From positions 2,232,001 through 2,296,000 of the forward strand of contig NZ_CP031093.1 of the NCBI RefSeq assembly GCF_004851605.1: a stretch of 64,000 bases of DNA, given 5' to 3'. Source of the DNA: Hydrocarboniclastica marina (lineage in GTDB: Bacteria > Pseudomonadota > Gammaproteobacteria > Pseudomonadales > Oleiphilaceae). Within the stretch, counting starts at the first letter, position 1. Every line of letters begins with the position of its first letter. Position numbers and translations under genes: made by a program. Shown piece by piece: positions 37,079 to 46,612 of this stretch. Below the pieces are notes generated by a model. The model ran no database searches and was not told where the DNA came from. It saw only the letters and a list, made by a program, of their open reading frames with translations.

Positions 37079-38083
37079 ATGTGGGTGAAGCCGTCGTTCC
37101 TCAGGCACCATGGACTGCTCGGCATGAACCGGCGCAACGTCCAGTATATTAACGCCTACAACAGCCGCGACCTTTACCCCCTCGTTGACGACAAGCTCAA
37201 AACCAAGCTACTTGCGGTTGAGTACGATATTGCGACCCCCACCCTGCGCCAGGTGGTCCGGGCACAGCACGAAATCAGCCATTTCCGCGACCGGGTCAAA
37301 GACCTGCCGGGCTTCGCCATCAAGCCCTCCAAAGGTTCAGGCGGCAAAGGTATTACCGTTATCGAACGGCAGGACGGCGACAGTTTTTTCAAGCCTTCTG
37401 GCAGCGCCGTCAGCATTGACCACCTGTCACGGCATTTGTCCAATATCCTTTCTGGCCTGTATTCGCTCGGCGGCAAAACCGACGTGGCCATCATCGAAGA
37501 CCTGATCGTCAACGATCCTGATTTTGCCAAGCTCTCCCACCAGGGAGTGCCCGATATTCGCATCATCGTCTTCCGCGGCTATCCGGTTATGGCCATGTTG
37601 AGGCTGGCTACGCAGGCCTCCGACGGCAAGGCTAACCTGCACCAGGGCGCCATTGGCGTCGGGCTCGACCTGTCCACGGGCCAAGGGCTGCACGCGGTGC
37701 AGTACAGCAAACGCGTCCGCAATCATCCGGATACCGGGCTGGCGTTGCTGGAGATCCAGATTCCCGACTGGTTCGAAATGCTGCGCCTCGCCGCGCGCTG
37801 CTATGACATGACCGGGCTGGGCTATATCGGCGCCGACCTGGTAGTCGACAAGCACCGCGGCCCGCTTCTGCTGGAGCTGAATGCAAGGCCCGGGCTTGCC
37901 ATCCAGGTCGCCAACGGTGTTGGCCTGCGGCCCCGCCTGGAGCACATAGAGAAGCTGCCGCGGGTTAAAGAACGGGCCGTTGATCGGGTCAAGTACGCCA
38001 TGGACGTGTTCAGTGACCCGCACTATCTCCCCCGCCCCCTGGCCCCGGTGGCTGGACCGACCTCTACAAAACGCGTCGGCTAG
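37079..38083 (+). CDS. Alpha-L-glutamate ligase-like ATP-grasp protein
   Basis: A 334-residue ATP-grasp enzyme, RimK-related. Lys82 and the glycine loop GSGGKG (residues 86-91) bind ATP. Glu and Asn in LLLELNARPGL bind magnesium. The segment GVPDIRIIVFRGYPVMAMLR is typical of the family that accompanies the inactive transglutaminase. Such enzymes join an amino acid to a carboxylate; in this cassette the acceptor is unknown. GGAGG lies 9 nt before the ATG. The 136-bp gap to the upstream gene holds no credible gene. Confidence 0.88.
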   Translation: MWVKPSFLRHHGLLGMNRRNVQYINAYNSRDLYPLVDDKLKTKLLAVEYDIATPTLRQVVRAQHEISHFRDRVKDLPGFAIKPSKGSGGKGITVIERQDGDSFFKPSGSAVSIDHLSRHLSNILSGLYSLGGKTDVAIIEDLIVNDPDFAKLSHQGVPDIRIIVFRGYPVMAMLRLATQASDGKANLHQGAIGVGLDLSTGQGLHAVQYSKRVRNHPDTGLALLEIQIPDWFEMLRLAARCYDMTGLGYIGADLVVDKHRGPLLLELNARPGLAIQVANGVGLRPRLEHIEKLPRVKERAVDRVKYAMDVFSDPHYLPRPLAPVAGPTSTKRVG

Positions 38084-38273
38084 GGCAACGGTTTTTAAGT
38101 GGGCGTTGATAAGTTAAAGGAATAACTGGCGCAGGCTAAATCGTTGTTTGCAGATTGCACGGCATTCTGTACCTTTAGGCGTTCTTGAACGGTTTTTTAC
38201 CAGAACCTGTGAAGTCGCTCATTCTGTAAAATTGAGCCGCTAGGACGTCACTTTTCCAGAGGGCCTTTAGTTA

Positions 38274-40361
38274 GTGGTCGACTTCAGCTTTGTCAGCCAT
38301 CTGATCGCAGCGATCGCCTTCAGCCTGCTCGCCCTCCTCGTGGGTACGCGCTACCTGCGCCGCACCACCGATCGGGCATTGTTCATGTCGGCGATTGTTT
38401 CCGCCCTATGGTCATTCGCCATCGTGGCCCAGGTACTCTGGGATCAGCCGTCGTTTCCCGTCCGGTTCGCCCTTGAGCTGACCCGTGATTTCGCCTGGGT
38501 TGCGGTATTGCTGGCACTGATTCGTGACGGCAGCCAGAACCGCCTGATTCCCCCCCGTCTCAAGGCACTGCTTGGCCTTACCGCAGGTGTGTTCATCACG
38601 ATTCTGGTCGGTTTTTCCGTTACGGATTATCTGACGGGAAGCGCCCTGATCCGTGGTCAGGCGGCGGTTCTGGGCCAGCTTGTTATTGCGCTGCTGGGCA
38701 TCAGCCTGATCGAGCAGATCTGGCGTAACTCCATGGCCTACGGCCGGTCCAGCATCAAGTACATCTGCTTCGGTATCGGCGGCATCTTCGTATACGACTT
38801 TTTTCTCTACGCCGATGCGCTCCTGTTCAACCAGATATCGTCGCCCCTGTGGGATGCCCGCGGCTCGGTAAACGCGATTGCAACGCCATTGCTCGCGGTA
38901 AACATGATCAATGCCCGCAAGCAGCCGATTCAGCTGCAGCTTTCCCGCTCAGTGGTGTTTCATGCCGGCACCCTAACCCTCGCTGGCCTCTATCTCATGG
39001 TTGCTGCAGCGGGCGGCTACTACGTGCGCCAGGTCGGCGGCAGCTGGGGCGAGGCGCTACAGGTACTGTTCCTCAGCCTGTTCATCTCACTGTTCGTGCT
39101 GATGATGACCTCTACGCGGTTCCGGTCGCGCCTGATGGTTTTTATCAGCCAGAACTTTTTCGACTACAAATACGACTACCGGGAAGAATGGCTGAAGATT
39201 ACGGAAGCCTTCAGTTCGATGACGGACTCACCACCCCTCACAGAACGGGTCGTCCGGGTCATCGCGGATCTTGTCGAAAGCAATGCCGGCGCCCTTTGGA
39301 TAAAAGACGAAGAAGGCCAGTTTACGCTGACCAGCTCAGTCAATATGGCACCGCCCAAGCATACCCGGATTGATGGTGACTCTGACCTTGTCCGGTTCTT
39401 CCGCGAGCGGGAGTGGATACTCGACCTCAAGGAGTACAAGCAGGACCCGGTCCGCTACAACCTGCTGGAAGTGCCGGACAGCGTGATGGAATTCCACGAC
39501 CCCTGGCTGGTCATACCGCTTTATCTGGGCAGGGACCTGTACGGCATCGCGCTGGTCGGCTCGCCCTTCGCCCGGGTTGAACTTAACTGGGAGAACTTCG
39601 ACCTGATACGCGTGGTGGCGCGCCAGGTCTGTAACTTCCTGGCCCAGGCGGATGCCCAGAGCCGCCTGGCTGCGGCGATGCAGTTCGAGGCGGTCAGTAA
39701 AGCATCCGCGTTCATGGTCCACGACCTCAAGACCATCATCGCCCAGCTCTCGTTACTGGCAAGGAATGCGCCACGGCACCGGGACAACCCGGAATTTATT
39801 GACGATATGATCCGGACCACAGAGCACGCGGTCAAAAAGATGTCCAATCTGGTAGACCATATACGCCGCCCCAACCCGGAAGATAAAACCGCGCTGGTTA
39901 ACCTGACAGAGCTGTGCAGGGAACTTGAAGCCCACCACAGCGTGCAGAAGCCGCCGCTGAGTATTGACCTTCCCGAAGAGGATGTCTGGATCCGGGCGGA
40001 CGAAGAACAACTGCGAACAGTTCTGAGCCACCTGATCCAGAACGCCAGGGACGCGACCCATAACGATGGTGAAATATCCCTCACTTTGAAACTGAGCACT
40101 GACCAGGTCGTTCTCTTCCTGCAGGATACCGGTGCAGGCATGACCGACGACTTTATCAAAACGCGGCTATTCAAGCCTTTCGAGAGCACAAAGGGACTGA
40201 CCGGCATGGGCATCGGTGCCTATCAGGCCCGGGAGTACTTCCGCAAACTGGGGGGGTCGCTGGATGTTACCAGTGAAGTCGGTGTGGGCTCCTGCTTCTC
40301 AATCCGGCTGCAAACTGTGCGTGACGTCGAGGAAAAAGAGAGCAGCTCGGCCACCGCCTGA
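38274..40361 (+). CDS. prsK: XrtA/PEP-CTERM system sensor histidine kinase PrsK
   Basis: A 695-residue membrane kinase. Eight or so helices fill residues 1-280 in the MHYT/7TM-like manner of PrsK. A GAF-type domain lies at about 310-460 (TERVVRVIADLVESNAGALW). The H-box is FMVHDLKTIIAQL with His483, and the ATPase domain has Asn590 (HLIQNARDA) and DTGAGM at 618-623. It is known as the sensor of the PrsK-PrsR pair that controls PEP-CTERM protein genes through sigma-54. GTG start with GAGGG upstream. prsR and prsT follow on the same strand, but prsR has its own 511-bp upstream region. Confidence 0.93.
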   Translation: MVDFSFVSHLIAAIAFSLLALLVGTRYLRRTTDRALFMSAIVSALWSFAIVAQVLWDQPSFPVRFALELTRDFAWVAVLLALIRDGSQNRLIPPRLKALLGLTAGVFITILVGFSVTDYLTGSALIRGQAAVLGQLVIALLGISLIEQIWRNSMAYGRSSIKYICFGIGGIFVYDFFLYADALLFNQISSPLWDARGSVNAIATPLLAVNMINARKQPIQLQLSRSVVFHAGTLTLAGLYLMVAAAGGYYVRQVGGSWGEALQVLFLSLFISLFVLMMTSTRFRSRLMVFISQNFFDYKYDYREEWLKITEAFSSMTDSPPLTERVVRVIADLVESNAGALWIKDEEGQFTLTSSVNMAPPKHTRIDGDSDLVRFFREREWILDLKEYKQDPVRYNLLEVPDSVMEFHDPWLVIPLYLGRDLYGIALVGSPFARVELNWENFDLIRVVARQVCNFLAQADAQSRLAAAMQFEAVSKASAFMVHDLKTIIAQLSLLARNAPRHRDNPEFIDDMIRTTEHAVKKMSNLVDHIRRPNPEDKTALVNLTELCRELEAHHSVQKPPLSIDLPEEDVWIRADEEQLRTVLSHLIQNARDATHNDGEISLTLKLSTDQVVLFLQDTGAGMTDDFIKTRLFKPFESTKGLTGMGIGAYQAREYFRKLGGSLDVTSEVGVGSCFSIRLQTVRDVEEKESSSATA

Positions 40362-40872
40362 GCAGCGTACCCAAATTGCCGGGTACGAAGCCCCATACGC
40401 GATACAGGCACACTTACACCGTTCGAGGCCAGCTACGCGTAGCCAGTCGCGCATAGCACGCATAGATAGGAAAGCCAGGCGTGCAAAGAACGTTAAGCCA
40501 GACAAAGTTAAGCCGGACAATGCTTGAAGCTGGGCCGGTAAGTGTTATCTTCCGTTAACGTTGAGCACAAAACTGATTAGCGACACGTAAGACACTGTTT
40601 GACCGGGACACGCGCCCGTTCGAAAATAGCCTGAAGCACGACTCATCCATTGGCTCTTTAGCACGCGCTTAAGAGGGCATGGCATAGAGCTCTGGTATAC
40701 TGCCGCAGCAGAAATCGGCTGACCGACCTACCCCTGAATGCAGTCAGGCCCGGTTGGCTGGCAGTTCACCCAGCGAGCTGTTCGGTCGAGCCCGAGGCTC
40801 GCTGCGCCGGGGCGGCCATATCCAGACGCTCAGGCACACCACTTAAGACTGAATACTGGTCAGGGAATACAC
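40362..40872. other. Intergenic region prsK/prsR with promoter and small repeats
   Basis: About 510 bp without a credible gene. It contains a 15-bp direct repeat (GTTAAGCCRGACAAW, two copies near 40491-40520), short imperfect inverted sequences around 40425-40465, and an extended -10 promoter at 40693-40701. The upstream extension of the prsR frame (40738 on) has poor coding character. Confidence 0.5.
40693..40701 (+). promoter_or_regulatory. Probable extended -10 promoter of prsR
   Basis: TGGTATACT fits an extended -10 element (TGn-TATACT). The -35 region (GAGGGC at 40673) is poor, as is usual for this promoter class. It would give a leader of about 165 nt before the GTG of prsR. Confidence 0.45.
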
Positions 40873-42237
40873 GTGAAGAAACGCCTGCTTATTATCGAGG
40901 ATGATCCAGGGCTGCAAAGCCAGATGCGTTGGTCCTTCGACAGTGAGGTCGAAGTGTCCATAGCCGAGGATCACGCCAGTGCGATAGCGGCCTTGCGACG
41001 GTTCGAGCCTGAGGTCATAACGCTCGACCTTGGCTTGCCGCCGGACCCCGGCGGGGCCAGCCAGGGCTTTGCCCTGCTGGAAGAAATCCTCCGTCTCAGC
41101 CCTACCACAAAGGTTATCGTGGTAACTGGGCGGGAAGACAAAGACAACGCGGTGCGCGCGATTGGCATGGGCGCCACTGACTTCTATCAAAAGCCCCTCG
41201 ACGGCGACATCCTCAGTTTCGTCGTCAACCGGGCGTTCCGTCTCGCTGAGCTTGAACGTGAGAATCGCGAGCTGGTCAGCCATGGCAGTAATGCACGCGT
41301 TAAAGGCATTATCGCGGCCAGCCCGCAAATGCTCGAAATCTGCCGGACCATCGAAAAAATTGCGCCGACAGATGTCACGACCCTGATCCTGGGCGAGACC
41401 GGCACCGGTAAAGAGGTGCTCGCCCAAGCCCTGCATGACCTCAGTAACCGGTCGAAGCAGCCGTTCGCGGCGATAAACTGCGCCGCCATCCCCGAAAACC
41501 TGCTTGAAAGCGAGCTCTTTGGTTACGAAAAAGGCGCCTTTACGGGGGCGACCACGTCCAAGAAGGGCAAGATCGAAAGCGCCCACGGCGGCACCCTGTT
41601 TCTGGATGAAATTGGCGATATGCCGATGGCGCTGCAAGCCAAACTCTTGCGGTTTCTGCAGGAGCGCCTGATTGACCGGGTCGGCGGCGTCAAACCCATA
41701 CCGGTGGACGTGCGGGTTATCTGCGCCACGCACCGAGACGTGAATCAGCTCATCTCATCCGGCACGTTCCGGGAAGACCTCTATTACAGGATCAGCGAAA
41801 TCACGCTGAGTGTGCCCCCGGTCCGCGACCGCGAGGGTGACGCTATCGTCATAGCCCAGGCTCTTCTGAAAGAGTTCAGCCGGCAGATGGACCGCGCCAC
41901 CCTCGCCTTTGGTGAAGATGCCATGCGGGCCATCAAGGAATATCACTGGCCGGGCAACGTGCGGGAAATGATCAACAAGATCAAACGCGCCACCATCATG
42001 GCCGAAGGCAAGCGGGTTACGGCAAGCGATCTGGAGCTCAATATTGACAGCGACGGGCCCGAGTCCAGCGCACTCAACCTCCGGCAGGTCCGGGAAGACG
42101 CCGAGCGCCACGCGATCGAGCAGGCACTGCAGACCGCAGGCTATAACATGGCACAGGCCGCCCGCCTGCTCGGGGTCACGCGCCCTACCCTGTATAACCT
42201 GACGGACAAGTACCGGATTGTAACGTCGCCCGCCTAA
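40873..42237 (+). CDS. prsR: Sigma-54-dependent response regulator PrsR
   Basis: A 454-residue NtrC-type activator. The receiver domain has Asp10-Asp11, phospho-acceptor Asp52, Thr85 and Lys107. The AAA+ domain has Walker A GETGTGKE (174-181), the sigma-54 contact loop GAFTGA (221-226) and Walker B GGTLFLDEIGDM. A Fis-type helix-turn-helix closes the protein (YNMAQAARLLGVTRPTLYNL). GTG at 40873 is the start because it opens the receiver domain; longer frames upstream are not conserved in type. In PEP-CTERM bacteria PrsR is phosphorylated by PrsK and switches on PEP-CTERM genes with RpoN. A matching -24/-12 element lies at 61092. Confidence 0.94.
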   Translation: MKKRLLIIEDDPGLQSQMRWSFDSEVEVSIAEDHASAIAALRRFEPEVITLDLGLPPDPGGASQGFALLEEILRLSPTTKVIVVTGREDKDNAVRAIGMGATDFYQKPLDGDILSFVVNRAFRLAELERENRELVSHGSNARVKGIIAASPQMLEICRTIEKIAPTDVTTLILGETGTGKEVLAQALHDLSNRSKQPFAAINCAAIPENLLESELFGYEKGAFTGATTSKKGKIESAHGGTLFLDEIGDMPMALQAKLLRFLQERLIDRVGGVKPIPVDVRVICATHRDVNQLISSGTFREDLYYRISEITLSVPPVRDREGDAIVIAQALLKEFSRQMDRATLAFGEDAMRAIKEYHWPGNVREMINKIKRATIMAEGKRVTASDLELNIDSDGPESSALNLRQVREDAERHAIEQALQTAGYNMAQAARLLGVTRPTLYNLTDKYRIVTSPA

Positions 42238-42295
42238 GCTGCGGCCTGCACCGGACCGAACCCGATAATCAATAATTCAGTAAGGACGTGTGAAC

Positions 42296-44986
42296 ATGAC
42301 TGCTAAGCGCGCTATTCAGGCCTCGATACTGGCGGCCGCCCTGAGTTTTGGCCTGGCAGGCTGCAACTCCTCCGAAGAACTGAGTCAGGAGGAGGCCCGC
42401 TTTCTCAGCCACATAGACCAGGCCAAGTTCTACCAGCGCCAGGGCGAGTTGAAGGCCAGCACCCAGGAAGCGCGCAACGCCATGGATCTGCTGCCGACCC
42501 ATATCGAGCCGTACCTGCTGATTATCGATAACCTGGTCAAGGCCGGCGATGGCGCCAGCGTCGAGCGTCAGATAGCGACGCTCCGCGAGCGCATCGAAGA
42601 CGGCGCTATTGAACAGCATACCGAAAACAAACTGCACCTGATGCTGGCGCGTGGCCACTACCTGCAGGGTGAATTCGAGCAGGCGCAGGCATCCCTCAGC
42701 CAGATAAAAGAACCCAGCAGCAGCCAGAAGCTCGAAGCCACACTTATCCGGGGCGAAATGGCCCTGGCTGAACGCGACCTGGACAAAGCCCGGGAGATCT
42801 TTACCACGGCCCGCGAGCAGGACAATCAGGACGTCATGCCGCTGGTGGGCCTGTCCAAGACGGCTTTCCATAACGGCGAGCGCGACAAAGCGCGGGACCT
42901 GATGGCCCAGGCGGAAGAACTGGACAGCACGGACACCGAACTCTGGTTGTGGAAAGCCCAGATGGCCCAGGAGGAAGAGCGCTGGGAAGATGCACGCCAG
43001 GGCTACGAAAAGGCGCTGGAGGACATCGGCCAGTACGATGTCATGACCTTCCGCAAATACGAGACCATATCTTCGTTGATCGAAGTCCTGCGCGCCCAGA
43101 ATAAAGCGCAGGAAGCGTTCGTCTATGAAGAGATCCTGGCCAAGTCCGGCCCCGGTACCCTGCGCAGCAACTTTATTGCCGCCCAGGAGATGTACGAGGA
43201 AGGCGATCTGGAAGGTGCAGCCCGCGCCCTTGAGGAAATCCTGGCACAGGCAGCGACCCACGAACGGGCACAGCTGATGCTGGGTCTGATCCGCTTCCAG
43301 CAGGGTCGTCCGAAGGAAGCCGAGCAGCTTCTGGAAAGCCTGGCCAGCCTCAACAACGACGATGCCAGCCGGCTGCTTGCCGCCACCAAGCTTCAGCTCC
43401 GCCAGCCGGAAGCCGCACGTGAACTGCTGGACAACATCGACGAGAACGAGACCAACCCGGGCACGCTGGCGCTCGTCGGCATGGCTTCACTGGCATCCGG
43501 CGACCACGATACCGGCCGCCGTTATATCGAACGTTCACTCGAGCTTGATCCTGACAACACCGAGCTGCGCATCCGCTACGCGCGGTATCTGGCGTCGCGC
43601 GAGAACATGTCTGGCGCTATTGACCAGTTGAAGACGGCGATCGGCCGTACGCCGGACTCCGAGAACGCGTTTCTCACGCTCGCGCGGCTTCAGGCGGCAC
43701 AACAGAACACAGCAGACGCTGCACAGACCCTGGAGAAATGGCGCAAGGCCCATCCCGACAGCATCCGCGCACTGATTTCCAGCGGCGATCTGGCCGCCAG
43801 CCAGGGCGAGAATCAGCGCGCGCGCCAGTATTACCAACAGGCTCTGCAGAAAGCGCCGGAGGATATCAGCGCCCGGGTAGCCCTGGGCAATCTCGCCCGT
43901 CGTAATGACGACCCTGCCGGCGCGCTTGAGCACTTCAAGGCCGCGCTGGAAATCCAGCCGAACAGCCGTGAAGCGCTACGGGGTCTGGTGCAGGTAAGCC
44001 GCGGGGACGAAGCGCGCTACCAGGAGACACTGAAGTGGCTGAGTGACCTCGGTGAAGCCAAACCTGAAGCCATCGGTCCGAAACTGGTACTGATGGAAGA
44101 CGCGCTGACAAAAGGCGAATTCGAGCGTGCCGAGTCCGTGGCAAGCGCGATCGTCAACATGGCTGATGCGCCAACTGAAGCTGAGCCGCTGTTGTCATCC
44201 CTGTACACGACGGTCGCCCAGCAGGCGCTCCGGGAAGAGAACCAGGAACGTGCAACCAAGGTGCTTGAGCAGGGCCGCGAGCGCTTCCCGGACAATGAAA
44301 ACCTGGCACTGATGACTTCGCGCCTCTACCTCAATCAGGGCAAAGAAGACCAGGCGCTGGACATCATCAGCGAGGTCAAGAAGAGCAATCCCGCGTCAGC
44401 GACGCCCTTCCTGCTGGAAGCCGAGTACCGGGTTGAGAACGAAGAGTTCGAAAAAGCCGCCAATCTGTTTGAACTGGCGCTGGAGAAAGATGACAACCCC
44501 GAGACGATCCTGAAGCTCTCCTCTGCCCTGCGTCGGGACCGCCAGCCCAGCAAAGCCATAGAAGTGCTGGAAACAGGCGCAAACCGCCATCAGAACAATG
44601 CCCAGATCCAACTGGCCCTCGCGATCGGGTACCAGGGTACTGACGAGACCGGCAAAGCGCAGCAGGCCTACGAAACGCTGCTGAAGCTGGCGCCCAACAA
44701 TCCTGTTGCGCTGAACAACCTCGCCTGGATCTACCACGAACAGGACGATGACCGCGCGACCGACCTCGCCAAGCGCGCCTATGAGCTAAACCCCCGCTCG
44801 GCAGCTATCGCCGATACCTACGGCTGGATACTGTTCTCAACAGGCAAAGTCGAAGAAAGCCTGCCCGTACTGGAGTCCGCCTACGAGCTGGCGCCAACGG
44901 CGGAGGAGATCGCGCTGCACCTGGCAGAAGTCTACAAAGCTACGAATCAGGATGACAAAGCGCGGAGCGTGCTGGAAAAGATCTAG
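42296..44986 (+). CDS. prsT: PEP-CTERM system TPR lipoprotein PrsT
   Basis: An 896-residue lipoprotein with signal peptide and lipobox GLAGC (Cys23). The rest is a nearly continuous array of tetratricopeptide repeats (for example KFYQRQGELKASTQEARNAM, AYETLLKLAPNNPVALNNLA), as usual for PrsT (about 900 residues). Its place after prsK-prsR is the family's signature. AAGGA lies 9 nt before the ATG; a GTG two codons upstream is less well spaced. PrsT proteins are thought to act in the polysaccharide/PEP-CTERM export path at the outer membrane. An intrinsic terminator follows at 45017. Confidence 0.94.
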   Translation: MTAKRAIQASILAAALSFGLAGCNSSEELSQEEARFLSHIDQAKFYQRQGELKASTQEARNAMDLLPTHIEPYLLIIDNLVKAGDGASVERQIATLRERIEDGAIEQHTENKLHLMLARGHYLQGEFEQAQASLSQIKEPSSSQKLEATLIRGEMALAERDLDKAREIFTTAREQDNQDVMPLVGLSKTAFHNGERDKARDLMAQAEELDSTDTELWLWKAQMAQEEERWEDARQGYEKALEDIGQYDVMTFRKYETISSLIEVLRAQNKAQEAFVYEEILAKSGPGTLRSNFIAAQEMYEEGDLEGAARALEEILAQAATHERAQLMLGLIRFQQGRPKEAEQLLESLASLNNDDASRLLAATKLQLRQPEAARELLDNIDENETNPGTLALVGMASLASGDHDTGRRYIERSLELDPDNTELRIRYARYLASRENMSGAIDQLKTAIGRTPDSENAFLTLARLQAAQQNTADAAQTLEKWRKAHPDSIRALISSGDLAASQGENQRARQYYQQALQKAPEDISARVALGNLARRNDDPAGALEHFKAALEIQPNSREALRGLVQVSRGDEARYQETLKWLSDLGEAKPEAIGPKLVLMEDALTKGEFERAESVASAIVNMADAPTEAEPLLSSLYTTVAQQALREENQERATKVLEQGRERFPDNENLALMTSRLYLNQGKEDQALDIISEVKKSNPASATPFLLEAEYRVENEEFEKAANLFELALEKDDNPETILKLSSALRRDRQPSKAIEVLETGANRHQNNAQIQLALAIGYQGTDETGKAQQAYETLLKLAPNNPVALNNLAWIYHEQDDDRATDLAKRAYELNPRSAAIADTYGWILFSTGKVEESLPVLESAYELAPTAEEIALHLAEVYKATNQDDKARSVLEKI

Positions 44987-45016
44987 AAGAAAGCAGTCGA
45001 CAGGTTAAGATCCATC

Positions 45017-45046
45017 GGGGCCGCATAATGACGGCCCCGTTTTTTT
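45017..45046 (+). terminator. Intrinsic terminator after prsT
   Basis: A perfect 7-bp GC stem (GGGGCCG / CGGCCCC) with an 8-nt loop is followed by GTTTTTTT on the plus strand, 30 bp after the prsT stop. It ends the prs transcript before the convergent DUF2264 gene. Confidence 0.92.
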
Positions 45047-45106
45047 GCGCAGGGAATCGGTTGCAGAAACCTATAGCTGAAGCCTCGGCGGGCAAGACGT
45101 GGCCGC

Positions 45107-46558
45107 CTATTCCATGAAAAACGGCCTCGCCGAGCTGTAGAAACGTCGGCCGTATTTCGCCTCGAGACTCTTGGGGCGCGGCGGACTGCCGAAAGCCAGA
45201 TTCTGCAACGCATGCTTTCGCCAGAAGTGCTCAAGCCTGGGGCAGGCATCTTCCGGGTTGTGCATTACCTCAATTGTTATGGTGTCCGTAGCTCGGGCGC
45301 CGGTTACTTTCCAGCCCGGCCCCGCTATCGGCACGTCATAGTCCCCTTGCTCCACCGGCAGAGGCAACGGCTCGCTGTTCCAGAACTCATGGTCGGGCGG
45401 GTAGTAAAAGGCCATAACCAGCGAGCGCAATGACCAGAGACTGCTTGCCGGGCCTGCGTAGGGGTCAAGGATTCGCGCATTTGAGCCATGGTAGCCCTGC
45501 GAAATGATACCGTGTCGCAGGGCGCCGTGCTGAATGAAGTACTGCCACGTCACATCCAGCGCGCGCCTCGCCTCACCCGCTGCCACGATGGCAGGATGGC
45601 TCTCGGCACCGGCCACCAGGGGCGCCGCCACCGCAATACGGTATTGCACGCTACGCCCCATTATGGGTAGACCTTGCGGCCCGATAAGATAGCGGTAGGT
45701 TTTGAGGAAACGTGCTTGTGCCGCATCGATGAAAGCGGGGTCCCATTCCGGGTCGATGCGATTGATCCACGTCAGCGCATAGTGAAAGCCCCACGCGCTG
45801 TAGAAATCGACCCGTCCCTCAGGACCATCCTTGAACCAGCCATCGCCGAGATGGAATGACTTGATGCGATCAAAGCGCTCGCGCACGCCCTCAATGCGCC
45901 CCGCGTGACCCAGCGATGCCAGAACCCGGTCTATCAACACGAAAAAGAGATGCCAGTTATTGTCGAGTCCCGGTCGCCCGTTGACGAGCGACAGCCAGTT
46001 AACGACAGCTTTTTGCTGGTCTTTGTTGAGTTGACACCAGACCCGGTCCCGGAGAAGCCACAGTGAAAGCGCGATATCGGCCGCTTCGACAATACGCTGG
46101 TTGCTCTTGCCGGGCATATCGCCCCAGTAAGTCGGCGCTGAAGGGTCCGTGCCTGCGATCAACCCGCGCTTGAACTCTTCACTAAGCAGAAGCTGGCGGT
46201 TGCCGGGCAGCGCGATCGAAGGGTCCCTGCCAGAGGCGCACCAGGCCGCAAATAACGGCATCATGCGCGAAAATCCTTCCAGCGCATCACATTCAGTGCC
46301 GCTCCAGCTGGGCAGTCCGGGGAAAACCGCGCCACATCCGGTCTGGTTGCGGTAGGTCACCCAGGAAGTCGCGAAATACCGCACCAATTCGTGGTAGGCA
46401 TCGTTCTCCGGCTGATCGGACAGGAACCCATCAAGCAGCTTTTCGGCGGCACGGGGGAAGCGGTATCGCCTCAACAAGCCAGGCAGCTTGCGCCCCAGCC
46501 CAACCGCCAACCGGGTAAGCTCCTGCCCTTCCTGAACGTATTCTCTCGTGGTCTTCAA
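45107..46558 (-). CDS. DUF2264 protein, putative carbohydrate-active alpha-toroid enzyme
   Basis: A 483-residue protein without a signal peptide. The features typical of DUF2264 are clear: WSGTECDALEGFSRMMPLFA near residue 85, GLDNNWHLFFVLIDRVLA near 200, LGDGWFKDGPEGRVDFYSAW near 240 and GYHGSNARILDPYAGPAS near 360. The family has an (alpha/alpha) toroid fold related to uronic-acid or polysaccharide processing enzymes; the exact reaction is not known here. It follows the exosortase gene by 54 bp on the same strand, so it is probably co-transcribed. That placing suggests action on the exopolysaccharide or its repeat unit, inside the cell. Confidence 0.8.
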   Translation of the reverse strand: MKTTREYVQEGQELTRLAVGLGRKLPGLLRRYRFPRAAEKLLDGFLSDQPENDAYHELVRYFATSWVTYRNQTGCGAVFPGLPSWSGTECDALEGFSRMMPLFAAWCASGRDPSIALPGNRQLLLSEEFKRGLIAGTDPSAPTYWGDMPGKSNQRIVEAADIALSLWLLRDRVWCQLNKDQQKAVVNWLSLVNGRPGLDNNWHLFFVLIDRVLASLGHAGRIEGVRERFDRIKSFHLGDGWFKDGPEGRVDFYSAWGFHYALTWINRIDPEWDPAFIDAAQARFLKTYRYLIGPQGLPIMGRSVQYRIAVAAPLVAGAESHPAIVAAGEARRALDVTWQYFIQHGALRHGIISQGYHGSNARILDPYAGPASSLWSLRSLVMAFYYPPDHEFWNSEPLPLPVEQGDYDVPIAGPGWKVTGARATDTITIEVMHNPEDACPRLEHFWRKHALQNLAFGSPPRPKSLEAKYGRRFYSSARPFFME

Positions 46559-46612
46559 GGGAATCTCATCCTTGGCTTACCTGGGAGCCCCCATCAGAGA
46601 CGCCCGCAGAGG

